NCBI GenBank assembly: GCA_965216335.1
Contig: OZ244154.1
Location: 372,001 to 436,000 of the forward strand
DNA length: 64,000 nucleotides
Reading direction: 5' to 3'
Source of the DNA: JAHEJE01 sp965216335
Lineage (GTDB): Bacteria; Pseudomonadota; Alphaproteobacteria; Rhizobiales; Aestuariivirgaceae
The position numbers and the translations under genes are program-made. This document shows positions 43,764-52,497 of the stretch, piece after piece; position 1 is the stretch's first letter; each line of letters starts with the position of its first letter. The notes below the pieces were generated by a model. That model worked only from the letters and a program-made list of their open reading frames with translations, made no database searches and had not been told where the DNA came from.

Positions 43764-44780
43764 ATGACCATTGGCGCATTCATTTGCGGCTGCAGTTCTC
43801 TGCAACTGTCCGCCGACGAAATCGCATTCCTGAAACAGACCAACCCCTGGGGGTTGATCCTTTTCAAGCGTAATGTGGAGGATCGAAGCCAGGTCGCAGC
43901 GCTGGTGTCGGCGTTCCGCGAGATCACCGGACGCGACAATGCCCCCGTGCTGATCGACCAGGAAGGCGGCCGGGTGCAGCGCATGGGTCCGCCCGAATGG
44001 CCGGCTTACCCCTCCGGAAGCCGCTTTGGTGAACTGTACCGAGAAAGCCCGTTGGATGGTCTCAATGCCGCCCGCCTGGTGACGCGGCTGCTTGCCGACG
44101 ACCTGCATGAAGTCGGAATCAATGTCGACTGCCTACCCCTGTTGGATGTTCCGCAACCTGACGGTCACGATGTGATCGGCGACCGGGCCTACGACACGGA
44201 CCCGCAAACAATCACCATTCTCGCGCGTGCTGTTGCAACCGGTCTTTTGGAAGGCGGCGTGCTGCCGGTCATCAAGCACATACCCGGCCATGGCCGAGCG
44301 ACTGTCGACAGTCATCTCGACCTGCCGGTTGTGACCTGTGGTGAAGACACATTGCGTGCTGTGGATTTCCCACCATTTGCCGCGCTCGCCGACATGCCGA
44401 TGGCGATGACCGCCCATGTCGTCTATACCGCGCTGGGCACCGACGCACCGGCCACCCTGGCGCCCAGCCTGGTGGAAGGCGTCATCCGCCGCGACATGCA
44501 GTTCGACGGATTGCTGATGACCGACGATTTGTCGATGAAAGCCCTGGCCGGTTCCATGGCCGGCAAGGTAGGACAGGCCCGGGCCGCCGGCGTTGACATG
44601 ATGCTGCATTGCAACGGCATGCTGGACGAGATGCGTCAGGTTGCCGATGCCGCCGGTGTTCTTGAGGGCAGGTCGCTTGAGCGGGCTGACCGGGCTTTGG
44701 CCCAACAGCGCGAGCCGGTGGCGTACGACCGTGACTACGCATTGCACCTGCACGCCAGGCTGATGCCCGAATCAGTGTAA
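43764..44780 (+). CDS. nagZ: beta-N-acetylhexosaminidase NagZ
   Basis: 338 residues, glycoside hydrolase family 3. The family signature KHIPGHGRATVDSHLDLPVV holds the catalytic His/Asp loop, and MTDDLSMKAL near the C-terminus holds the nucleophile Asp. Substrate-binding DQEGGRVQR is also present. NagZ removes GlcNAc from recycled muropeptides in the cytoplasm. It lies between the SPOR gene and scpA, the standard order. Confidence 0.95.
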   Translation: MTIGAFICGCSSLQLSADEIAFLKQTNPWGLILFKRNVEDRSQVAALVSAFREITGRDNAPVLIDQEGGRVQRMGPPEWPAYPSGSRFGELYRESPLDGLNAARLVTRLLADDLHEVGINVDCLPLLDVPQPDGHDVIGDRAYDTDPQTITILARAVATGLLEGGVLPVIKHIPGHGRATVDSHLDLPVVTCGEDTLRAVDFPPFAALADMPMAMTAHVVYTALGTDAPATLAPSLVEGVIRRDMQFDGLLMTDDLSMKALAGSMAGKVGQARAAGVDMMLHCNGMLDEMRQVADAAGVLEGRSLERADRALAQQREPVAYDRDYALHLHARLMPESV

Positions 44781-44873
44781 GATTCCTGCGGATATCGCGG
44801 GTTTTCCTCCGCGAATCTTTGGGTTAGCCGGTAACACGATTCACCAGGGTTGGATTTTTCGCGGGCAATTGCG

Positions 44874-45698
44874 ATGATGAGTGCAGACAGTTCCGAGGGG
44901 CAGGCACCGCTGTGGCCGGATGGCGATGGCCCGGTACGGCTGGTGCCGGATGCCGCACCCACCGAGGCGCTGATCGTCGATGTGCTGGGGTTTGAAGGCC
45001 CGCTCGACCTGCTGCTGCAACTGGCCCGTAATCAGAAGGTCGACCTGACCAAGATTTCCATTCTGGCGCTGGCCGAACAATACCTGGAATTCATCGAGGC
45101 CGCCCGGCGCATGAAGCTGGAACTGGCCGCCGACTATCTGGTGATGGCGGCCTGGCTGGCCTATCTGAAGTCTCGTCTGTTGCTGCCCAAGGTTGAGGAA
45201 GAGGACGAAACGCCGGCCGAAGAGCTTGCCGCCCGCCTGGCGTTCCGCCTGCAGCGCCTGCAGGCCATGCGTGAGGCCGCGGCCCAACTGATGGCCAGAA
45301 ACCAGCTTGGCCGCGATGTCTTCGAACGCGGCTCACCCGAGCCGTTGGTTGTCGAAACCAAGCGCGAGTACACCGACAACGTCTACGATCTGCTCAAAGC
45401 CTATGCAGAGCGCCGGCAAAAGGCCAACGCGCACCAGAACTATGAAATCAGGCGGTTGCCGACATGGACCGTCAAGCAGGCCCGCGCCGCACTCGAGCGG
45501 CTGATCGGCGACATGGACGACTGGGGCGCCTTCGACAGCTACATAGCGGAATATCTCGGCGATCCGGAACAGCGGGCGACGGTGGTCGCCTCGAGTTTTT
45601 CCGCCTCATTGGAACTGGTCCGCGAGGGCGTGCTGGAAATCCGCCAGGACGGTGCCTTCAACGACATCTATATGCGCCGCCGCGCTGAAGCAGTGTGA
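44874..45698 (+). CDS. scpA: segregation and condensation protein ScpA
   Basis: 274 residues from ATG 44874; ATG 44877 and a TTG at 44850 are alternatives, with no strong ribosome site for any. The kleisin core EGPLDLLLQLARNQKVDLTKI is clear, and a winged-helix C-terminus follows. ScpA bridges SMC heads with ScpB to compact and segregate the chromosome. It is followed by scpB after 23 bases. Confidence 0.95.
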   Translation: MMSADSSEGQAPLWPDGDGPVRLVPDAAPTEALIVDVLGFEGPLDLLLQLARNQKVDLTKISILALAEQYLEFIEAARRMKLELAADYLVMAAWLAYLKSRLLLPKVEEEDETPAEELAARLAFRLQRLQAMREAAAQLMARNQLGRDVFERGSPEPLVVETKREYTDNVYDLLKAYAERRQKANAHQNYEIRRLPTWTVKQARAALERLIGDMDDWGAFDSYIAEYLGDPEQRATVVASSFSASLELVREGVLEIRQDGAFNDIYMRRRAEAV

Positions 45699-45721
45699 AC
45701 ACGGAGTAAGGGAGACAATCT

Positions 45722-46456
45722 ATGGCCGAACCGCAAGCAGTCGCTGCCGATGTTGTGAGCCGGGACGGGGCAGACAACGTCGCTGTGCATCCACGCTCGG
45801 AGATCGCCCACCTGATGCGCATTGCCGAAGCGCTGCTGTTTGCCGCATCGGAACCCCTGAGCACCGATGAACTGGCCGCCTGTCTGCCCGACGGCACCGA
45901 CGTCGCTGAAGTCCTTGCCTCGGTACAGGCGGAGTATGCTGGGCGCGGCGTCAACCTGGTCCAGGTGGCCGGAAAATGGACGTTCCGGACCGCTGAGGAT
46001 CTGAGCTTCCTGCTGCGCCGTGAAGCGGTTCAGCAGAAGAAGCTGTCCCGCGCCGCTCTCGAGCACCTGGCGATTATAGCCTATCATCAGCCGGTCACCC
46101 GTGCCGAGATCGAAGAGGTACGCGGCGTTGCCTCTTCAAAGGGAACGCTGGATATCCTGTTGGAGATCGGCTGGATCAGGATGCGGGGCCGCCGCCGTTC
46201 GCCAGGCCGCCCGGTGACATATGGAACGACGGAGGCTTTTCTCAGCCAGTTCGGCCTCGACAACCTGTCTGACCTGCCGGGCATGTATGAGTTGAAAGGC
46301 GCCGGTCTGCTCGACGGCAACCTGCCGCCGGACTTCGACATACCGGCACCAAGCGACGATGATACGCTTGCCGATGACGAAGACCCGCTCGAGGACGAAA
46401 TCGAACCGGCCCTGGAAATGGATTTGCCGGACTTCGCCGACGCCCCAGACCGGTAA
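45722..46456 (+). CDS. scpB: segregation and condensation protein ScpB
   Basis: 244 residues with two winged-helix domains (about 20-180; EALLFAASEPLSTDELAA and LAIIAYHQPVTRAEIEEVRG are family motifs) and an acidic C-terminal tail. ScpB binds ScpA in the SMC complex. The stop codon TAA (46454-46456) coincides with the target duplication of a MITE that begins at the next base, so the element inserted exactly at the end of the gene, leaving the protein intact. Confidence 0.95.
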   Translation: MAEPQAVAADVVSRDGADNVAVHPRSEIAHLMRIAEALLFAASEPLSTDELAACLPDGTDVAEVLASVQAEYAGRGVNLVQVAGKWTFRTAEDLSFLLRREAVQQKKLSRAALEHLAIIAYHQPVTRAEIEEVRGVASSKGTLDILLEIGWIRMRGRRRSPGRPVTYGTTEAFLSQFGLDNLSDLPGMYELKGAGLLDGNLPPDFDIPAPSDDDTLADDEDPLEDEIEPALEMDLPDFADAPDR

Positions 46457-46720
46457 TACCAGCGGCCCTCAGAAAACGCCCATTTGATGGAGCCAAATTC
46501 GTTCATATGGCAGGCGCGGCGCGCAGCGCGATGCGGTGCATCGGGCAAGCGGCGCAACGCACCAGATGGGCGAATTTGGCCCACCGAAGGCCGGATTTTC
46601 GCTCTTGCTGGACGTCGTTATGCTCGGCTTGCGGTCAACCAGACCGCGGCACCGAGCATGCCTAGCCAGCAAAAGCGAAAATGCGGTCAAATGGGTGTTT
46701 TCTGAGGGCCGCTGGTATAA
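46454..46720. mobile_element. MITE-like element, family 2, with TAA target duplication
   Basis: The 261-bp element at 46457-46717 has 31-bp terminal inverted repeats (46457-46487 and 46687-46717; TACCAGCGGCCCTCAGAAAA at the tip) matching at 30 of 31 positions, and TAA on both flanks (46454-46456 and 46718-46720). It has no transposase. Internal hairpins include TTTTCGCTCTTGCTGG/CCAGCAAAAGCGAAAA. The left TAA is the scpB stop codon. It separates scpB from the ABC ATPase gene. Confidence 0.9.
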
Positions 46721-46783
46721 GAGCCCGACACAATCCGAAATCCGCATGGCGCACCGTTTCGCGATAGTGTAAACGGTGCGGCG

Positions 46784-47917
46784 ATGACGATTTTGCCGAC
46801 CAGAAAAACCGCCAATGGCAATGGCGCGCTGGAGTGGGGCCAACGTGGCACCGCGGCTGCGACCTTCGCCTCCGGGCTGACCTTCGAGCATGTTTCGTTG
46901 AGCTTCGGCGCCATCGAGGCGGTTCACGATGTCAGCTTCGAGTTGATGCCGGGCGAGGTGGTCTGCCTGCTCGGTCCGTCCGGTTGCGGCAAGACGACCT
47001 TGTTGCGGATTGCCGCCGGCATTGCCCGTCCGAGCTCTGGCCGGCTGCTGCTCGACGGCCAGGAAATCGCCGGTCCCGGTGTGTTCGTTCCGCCGGAAAA
47101 GCGCAACATCGGCCTGATGTTTCAGGACTATGCGCTGTTCCCGCATCTCAGCATCATCGACAATGTCGCCTTCGGTTTGAAGGACCTTGACCCGAAACTG
47201 GCCCGCGAGGAGGCCCGCCATGCGCTCAAAAGGGTGGGGCTCGCGGCCTACGAGAACAGTTTCCCGCACGCTCTGTCCGGCGGCGAGCAGCAGCGCGTTG
47301 CGCTGGCCCGTGCGATCATTCCCCGCCCGGCGGTCATGCTGATGGACGAACCGTTCTCAGGGCTCGACCAGCGCCTGCGCGACAAGGTACGCCAGGAAAC
47401 GCTGGCGCTGCTGAAGGAAACCCGAGCCAGCTCAATTCTGGTGACCCACGATCCGGTGGAGGCGATGGGCATGGCCGACCGCATTGTCCTGATGCGCTCG
47501 GGCCGGCTGATCCAGACCGGTACGCCGTTTGAACTCTATCGCCAACCCAAGGATGCGCAGGCAGCGAGATTTTTTAGTGATTTTAATGAAGTGGAGGGTG
47601 TTGTTAAAGCGAGTTCTGTAGCGTTTGGCAACTTGGAGCTGCCCGCAGAAGGCTTTGCCGACGGAACACGCGTCACCCTTATGATCCGGCCGCAGGGCAT
47701 TCGTCCATGCCGTAGTGCCGATGAGGCGAGCATCACCGGCAGTGTCGTCAGTGTGCGGTTTCTCGGTGATTTCTCGGAGCTTTGGGTGCAGTTTCAGGGT
47801 GTCGACCAACCCGTGATGGTACGGGCGACACCGGCCGGACCGGTGCGGGTTGGCGATACGGTGCCGTTTACCATAGTTGACGAACATGTGCTGTTATTTG
47901 CATCCGAGGCTGCGTGA
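46784..47917 (+). CDS. ABC transporter ATPase, FbpC/iron(III)-type, orphan
   Basis: 377 residues. Walker A GPSGCGKTT, Q-loop MFQDYALFPHLSI, signature LSGGEQQRVALARAI, Walker B VMLMDEPFSGLD and switch His VTHDPVEA are intact. A TOBE domain follows, resembling ferric-ion/thiamine-type importers. No permease or binding-protein gene is nearby, so partners lie elsewhere or it serves several. It sits between scpB and tatA, where many relatives have none. A stretch around 47565-47625 is locally AT-rich. The metal or sugar substrate is not decided by sequence. Confidence 0.88.
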   Translation: MTILPTRKTANGNGALEWGQRGTAAATFASGLTFEHVSLSFGAIEAVHDVSFELMPGEVVCLLGPSGCGKTTLLRIAAGIARPSSGRLLLDGQEIAGPGVFVPPEKRNIGLMFQDYALFPHLSIIDNVAFGLKDLDPKLAREEARHALKRVGLAAYENSFPHALSGGEQQRVALARAIIPRPAVMLMDEPFSGLDQRLRDKVRQETLALLKETRASSILVTHDPVEAMGMADRIVLMRSGRLIQTGTPFELYRQPKDAQAARFFSDFNEVEGVVKASSVAFGNLELPAEGFADGTRVTLMIRPQGIRPCRSADEASITGSVVSVRFLGDFSELWVQFQGVDQPVMVRATPAGPVRVGDTVPFTIVDEHVLLFASEAA

Positions 47918-48020
47918 CCCTATTTAAGCCTGTAGGGTCGTAAGCCGGTTTGTTGCAGCGCCATGGGCTTTCTGCAATAGTGCAGCCCAAACGCTAATAG
48001 GGAATTTGGGAGTAGCTGGT

Positions 48021-48254
48021 ATGTCAATTGGTCCCTGGCAGATAATTATCATTGTGCTGCTGGTCGTTCTGCTGTTCGGCCGCGGCAAGATCTCAGAGCT
48101 GATGGGCGATGTCGCAAAGGGCATCAGGAGCTTCAAGAAGGGCCTCGCCGACGAAGTCGAGACGGCGGCAGATGAAGCCAAGACAATCGAGCATGAGGTC
48201 GAGGACGCCGCCAATACGGTCAAGAAAAAGACCGAGGAAAAGGTCAACGGTTGA
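48021..48254 (+). CDS. tatA: twin-arginine translocase subunit TatA
   Basis: 77 residues from ATG 48021. An N-terminal membrane helix (GPWQIIIIVLLVVLLFGRGK), then the amphipathic helix ISELMGDVAKGIRSFKKGL, then a charged acidic/basic tail. TatA oligomerises into the protein-conducting element. It is followed by tatB and tatC. Confidence 0.95.
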   Translation: MSIGPWQIIIIVLLVVLLFGRGKISELMGDVAKGIRSFKKGLADEVETAADEAKTIEHEVEDAANTVKKKTEEKVNG

Positions 48255-48324
48255 TCAGTCCGACGGCTGTCAGACTGCGTTCAGACTGCGCATTGCGCGG
48301 TCGGTGTTGATGAGCTTGCCCTAA

Positions 48325-48774
48325 ATGTTCGATTTCGGTCTTGGATCCTTCGAGTTGCTGATGATCGCCGTTGTGGCGATTATCGTCGTTGGACCCAAGG
48401 ACTTGCCCAAACTGCTGCGCGCGGTCGGGCAGTTTACCACCAAAATCCGTGGCCTGGCGCGCGAGTTCCAGGGCTATCTGGACGAAGCAGCGCGCGAAAC
48501 CGGGCTTGATGACGTGAAGAACGAGGTCTCCAAGATGACCAACTTCACGGTCACCGATCCAGCCACCAAGCCCGGTACACCGAAACCGGATGCGACGTCT
48601 GGCAGCGCAGCAGCCGGAGCGGCCAAGACTGATACCGCCGCTGCCAAGGCGGAGGAAAAACCGGCCGCAAAGCAACCGGCCAAGAAGAAACCTGCCGCCA
48701 AAAAAACTGCAACCAAGAAAGCCACAAAGAAAGCCACCGCCAAGGCGCCGGCCAAGTCCAAGGCCGAGGCATGA
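48325..48774 (+). CDS. tatB: twin-arginine translocase subunit TatB
   Basis: 149 residues. The N-terminus MFDFGLGSFELLMIAVVAII and VGPKDLPKLLRAVG match TatB. A long Ala/Lys/Pro-rich C-terminal tail (KKKPAAKKTATKK) follows. TatB with TatC recognises twin-arginine signal peptides such as that of the binding protein at 8.1-9.7 kb. It precedes tatC by ten bases. Confidence 0.94.
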   Translation: MFDFGLGSFELLMIAVVAIIVVGPKDLPKLLRAVGQFTTKIRGLAREFQGYLDEAARETGLDDVKNEVSKMTNFTVTDPATKPGTPKPDATSGSAAAGAAKTDTAAAKAEEKPAAKQPAKKKPAAKKTATKKATKKATAKAPAKSKAEA

Positions 48775-48784
48775 GGGCCGGGCG

Positions 48785-49588
48785 ATGACCGAGCATGACG
48801 AAATCGATGCCAGTCAGGCGCCGCTGATCGAACATCTTGTCGAGCTGCGCAGCCGGCTGATCCGTTCGCTGATCGGTTTCGCGGTGGCCTTCGTTGCGAG
48901 TTTTTACTTTGCCGACGAGATTTTCTCATTCCTGCTCCTGCCCTATGAGTGGGCGGTCGGCGACAGCACCGAACTGAAGCTGATCTTCACCGCACCGCAG
49001 GAGTTCTTCTTCACGCAGTTGAAGATCGGTATGTTCGGTGGATTGTTCCTGGCCTTTCCGCTGATCGCCACCCAGATCTATCGCTTCGTCGCGCCTGGCC
49101 TCTACAAGAACGAAAAAGCGGCGTTCCGGCCATACCTGATCGCAACCCCGTTTCTGTTCGTTGCCGGCGGTGCGCTGGTGTTCTTTTTCATTCTGCCGGT
49201 AGCGCTGAAGTTTTTTGCCAGCTTTGAGTGGACCGGTGGTGAGGACACCAAGGCCTCGATCACCATGCTGCCGCGCGTTTCAGAGTACCTGAGCCTGACG
49301 ATGACGCTGATCCTGGCGTTTGGCGTGTGTTTCCAGTTGCCCGTCATCTTGACGTTGCTTGGCCGGATTGGAGTGGTGTCCGCCGATCAGCTGCGGCGCG
49401 GCCGCAAATATGCCATTGTCGGCGTGGTGGCGATCGCGGCTGTGTTTACGCCGCCCGATCCGTTCTCACAGCTCGGCCTGGCGATCCCAATGTGCCTGCT
49501 TTACGAGGTCGCGGTCTTCCTGGTCAATGCGACGGAGAAGAAGCGCGAGGCCGAGCTTGAAGCAGAAGAGGCAGAGCAGGGCGTCTGA
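48785..49588 (+). CDS. tatC: twin-arginine translocase subunit TatC
   Basis: 267 residues from ATG 48785; an in-frame extension into tatB is rejected. Six membrane segments. Family motifs are LIEHLVELRSRLI near the N-terminus, FTAPQEFFFTQLKIGMFGG and AVFTPPDPFSQLGLAIPM. TatC is the signal-peptide receptor of the Tat system. The three tat genes form one operon. Confidence 0.96.
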   Translation: MTEHDEIDASQAPLIEHLVELRSRLIRSLIGFAVAFVASFYFADEIFSFLLLPYEWAVGDSTELKLIFTAPQEFFFTQLKIGMFGGLFLAFPLIATQIYRFVAPGLYKNEKAAFRPYLIATPFLFVAGGALVFFFILPVALKFFASFEWTGGEDTKASITMLPRVSEYLSLTMTLILAFGVCFQLPVILTLLGRIGVVSADQLRRGRKYAIVGVVAIAAVFTPPDPFSQLGLAIPMCLLYEVAVFLVNATEKKREAELEAEEAEQGV

Positions 49589-49659
49589 ACGCTTTACGAC
49601 TCTGTGGGCTTAGGCCTATATCACCCCAAGACAAACCAGCCCGAATAGGGATGCCTCTC

Positions 49660-50937
49660 ATGTTCGACATCAAATGGATTCGCGATAATCCAGCGGCCTT
49701 CGATGCTGGCCTGAAACGCCGCGGTTCCGAACCGATGGCAGAGCAGATCCTGGCACTGGACGAAAGGCGCCGCAGCCATATCAACGCGCTGCAGGATGCC
49801 CAACAGCGCCGCAATGCCGCCTCCAAGGAGATCGGCAAGGCCATGGGCGCGGGCGACACCGAAACGGCAGACAAGCTGAAGGCCGAAGTGGCCGAACTGA
49901 AAGGCTTAATCCAGTCGGGTGAGGACACCGAACGCGCGCTCGATGCCGACCTGAGCGACGCATTGAGCGGCCTGCCGAACCTGCCGCTCGAAGAGACGCC
50001 CGATGGCCTCGGCGAGGCCGACAACGTTGAGGTGCGGCGCGCTGGGACGCGCGGTTCGTTCGATTTTGCGCCCAAACAGCATTTCGAGATTGGCGAGGCG
50101 CTGGGCCTGATGGACTTCGACCAGGCAGCACAAATGTCCGGTTCGCGTTTCGTCGTGCTGAAAGGGCCGCTGGCCCGGCTGGAACGCGCCGTCGGCCAGT
50201 TCATGCTCGACATCCAGACCGGCGAGAACGGTTATACGGAAATCGCACCGCCGCTGCTGGTGCGCGACAATGCCATGTACGGCACCGGGCAGCTGCCGAA
50301 GTTCGCCGAAGACCTGTTCCGCACCGAGGATGGCCGCTGGCTGATCCCGACGGCGGAGGTCTCGCTGACCAACCTGGTCAACGGCACGATTGTCGACGAG
50401 GCTGACCTGCCCATGCGTGTCACCGCGCAAACGCCGTGTTTCCGGGCCGAGGCAGGGGCCGCCGGACGCGACACGCGCGGCATGATCCGCCAGCACCAGT
50501 TCACCAAGGTCGAGCTGGTCTCGGTGACCAGGCCACAGGATGCGCGCGCCGAACTCGATCGCATGACCGGTTGCGCGGAAGGTATCCTGAAACGTCTTGA
50601 TCTGCCGTACCGCGTCATGGCGTTGAGTTGCGGCGACATGGGGTTCGGGGCCCGCCTGACTTACGACATCGAGGTTTGGCTGCCTGGCCAGGAGGCATAT
50701 CGCGAGATTTCCAGCTGCTCTGTGTGCGGCGACTTCCAGGCCCGGCGCATGAACGCCCGCTACCGCCCGGCCGATGGCGGAAGCCTGGAGTTTGTCCATA
50801 CCCTGAACGGTTCCGGGCTGGCCGTCGGCCGCACGCTGATTGCGGTGATGGAGAACTATCAGAACTCCGATGGAACCATCTCTGTGCCGGAACCGCTCAA
50901 GCCCTACATGGGTGGTATTGACGTGATCGGAGCATAG
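49660..50937 (+). CDS. serS: seryl-tRNA synthetase SerS
   Basis: 425 residues from ATG 49660 (AGGG about nine bases upstream; an ATG three codons earlier is less likely). An N-terminal coiled-coil arm covers about 1-105, then the class II core with motif 2 (TPCFRAEAGAAGRDTRGMIR) and motif 3 (GSGLAVGRTLIAVMENYQ). It charges tRNA-Ser, including the tRNA at 3.9 kb. The surE start lies one base after its stop. Confidence 0.97.
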   Translation: MFDIKWIRDNPAAFDAGLKRRGSEPMAEQILALDERRRSHINALQDAQQRRNAASKEIGKAMGAGDTETADKLKAEVAELKGLIQSGEDTERALDADLSDALSGLPNLPLEETPDGLGEADNVEVRRAGTRGSFDFAPKQHFEIGEALGLMDFDQAAQMSGSRFVVLKGPLARLERAVGQFMLDIQTGENGYTEIAPPLLVRDNAMYGTGQLPKFAEDLFRTEDGRWLIPTAEVSLTNLVNGTIVDEADLPMRVTAQTPCFRAEAGAAGRDTRGMIRQHQFTKVELVSVTRPQDARAELDRMTGCAEGILKRLDLPYRVMALSCGDMGFGARLTYDIEVWLPGQEAYREISSCSVCGDFQARRMNARYRPADGGSLEFVHTLNGSGLAVGRTLIAVMENYQNSDGTISVPEPLKPYMGGIDVIGA

Positions 50938-50938
50938 A

Positions 50939-51697
50939 TTGCGCATCCTGGTCACCAATGACGACGGCATCAACGCCACCGGCCTGACTGTGCTGGAGGA
51001 TATCGCCCACAAGATCAGCGACGACGTGTGGACCGTGGCGCCGGAAACGGAGCAGTCCGGCGCCTCGCATTCGATATCGCTGGCCGAGCCGCTGCGCCTG
51101 CGTGAAGTCGAAAGTCACCGCTTCGCCGTGAAAGGTTCACCGGCCGACTGCGTGCTGATGGCGGTCAAGCAGGTGCTGCCCGATGTCCCCGACCTGGTCC
51201 TGTCAGGCGTCAATCGCGGCCAGAACATCGCCGATGACGTCACATATTCCGGGACCATTGCTGCGGCCATGGAGGGCACGGCACTCGGTATCCGCTCGAT
51301 CGCGTTGTCGCAGTGCTACGGTATCGAATCCGGCCGCGACATTCCCTGGCAGGTCGCCGCATCCCATGGTGCGGAGGTCGTGCAGCGGCTCTTCCCGCTC
51401 AATCTGGGACCCGAGGTGCTGCTCAACGTCAATTTCCCAGACTGTCAGCCGGATCAGGTCGAGGGAGTGAGCGTGACCCGTCAGGGCAAGCGCGACCAGA
51501 CACTGGTCACGGTCAACGCTCGCACCGATCCCCGCGGCCGCGACTACTACTGGCTTGGGTTCAAGCGGGAGTTGAGCAAACCGGCCGAAGGAACTGATTT
51601 AAAGGCTGTTTACCACCGTCGGATTTCCGTCACGCCGCTCCACATGAATTTGACCCAACTGGATGCCATCGAGGCATTGAGAGCCGTCTTCGAATAG
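50939..51697 (+). CDS. surE: 5'/3'-nucleotidase SurE
   Basis: 252 residues beginning at TTG 50939; the first residues (L/M)RILVTNDDGINATGL match the family exactly from that codon. Metal-binding Asp pair NDDG, Ser of PETEQSGASHSIS and SGVNRGQNIADDVTYSGT are present. SurE hydrolyses nucleoside monophosphates under stress. It is the first of the surE-pcm-nlpD order, conserved widely in proteobacteria. Confidence 0.95.
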   Translation: MRILVTNDDGINATGLTVLEDIAHKISDDVWTVAPETEQSGASHSISLAEPLRLREVESHRFAVKGSPADCVLMAVKQVLPDVPDLVLSGVNRGQNIADDVTYSGTIAAAMEGTALGIRSIALSQCYGIESGRDIPWQVAASHGAEVVQRLFPLNLGPEVLLNVNFPDCQPDQVEGVSVTRQGKRDQTLVTVNARTDPRGRDYYWLGFKRELSKPAEGTDLKAVYHRRISVTPLHMNLTQLDAIEALRAVFE

Positions 51698-51754
51698 TCC
51701 AGTATTGCGGAACGGCGCAGCGCGGCGCTTCGCCGAGTCCTGGGGGATGGCCAA

Positions 51755-52399
51755 TTGGTCGCCGATATCGGCAAGATCGAGTTGATCATGATGCTGCGCG
51801 CGCGCGGCGTCAGGGACACCCGTGTGCTTGAAGCCATTGAGAAGGTACCGCGCGAGTTGTTTGTCGCAGATAGCCTCAGGAACGAGGCCTACAGCGACTA
51901 CGCTTTGCCGATCGAGTGCGGTCAGACGATCAGCCAGCCCTACATCGTCGCCTACATGACCGAAAAACTTGCGGTGACCGACCGCCACAAGGTGCTGGAG
52001 GTCGGCACCGGTTCCGGTTACCAGACGGCGGTTTTGTCCTACCTGTGCCGCCGCGTCTATACAATAGAGCGTTACCGCACCCTGGCCAAGGCCGCCGAAG
52101 CCAGGCTGGAACAACTCAACCGCCGCAATGTTACGGCGATGATCGGCGACGGCACCAAGGGCTGGCCGGCCCAGGCGCCGTTTGAACGTATCATCGTCAC
52201 CGCTGCCGCCGACGGCCGCGTGCCGCCGGCACTGATGCAGCAACTGGCCGAGGGCGGCCGCATGATCATTCCCGTGGCATTTGCCGCCGACCGCCAGGAA
52301 CTGCAATTGATCACCAGGGTGGACGGCGAGATCGTCCGCGAAACGCTATTGCCGGTGCGTTTTGTGCCTCTGCTGGAAGGCGAGGCACGCAGCCTTTGA
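51755..52399 (+). CDS. pcm: protein-L-isoaspartate O-methyltransferase Pcm
   Basis: 214 residues from TTG 51755 (GGGGGA about eight bases upstream); ATG 51788 would cut off conserved-looking N-terminal sequence. The methyltransferase SAM loop is LEVGTGSGYQTAVLS and the substrate region is YCLPIECGQTISQPYIVA-like. It repairs isoaspartyl damage in aged proteins. It lies between surE and the nlpD-like gene. Confidence 0.94.
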   Translation: MVADIGKIELIMMLRARGVRDTRVLEAIEKVPRELFVADSLRNEAYSDYALPIECGQTISQPYIVAYMTEKLAVTDRHKVLEVGTGSGYQTAVLSYLCRRVYTIERYRTLAKAAEARLEQLNRRNVTAMIGDGTKGWPAQAPFERIIVTAAADGRVPPALMQQLAEGGRMIIPVAFAADRQELQLITRVDGEIVRETLLPVRFVPLLEGEARSL

Positions 52400-52497
52400 G
52401 GCGCGCGGCAGTTTTTATTGTCGCTTCAACCCTCTCTTAACCTTACCAGACCATTATGGTTGTTCAGTTGAGTAAGTCAGTACCGGGGTACGTGGGT

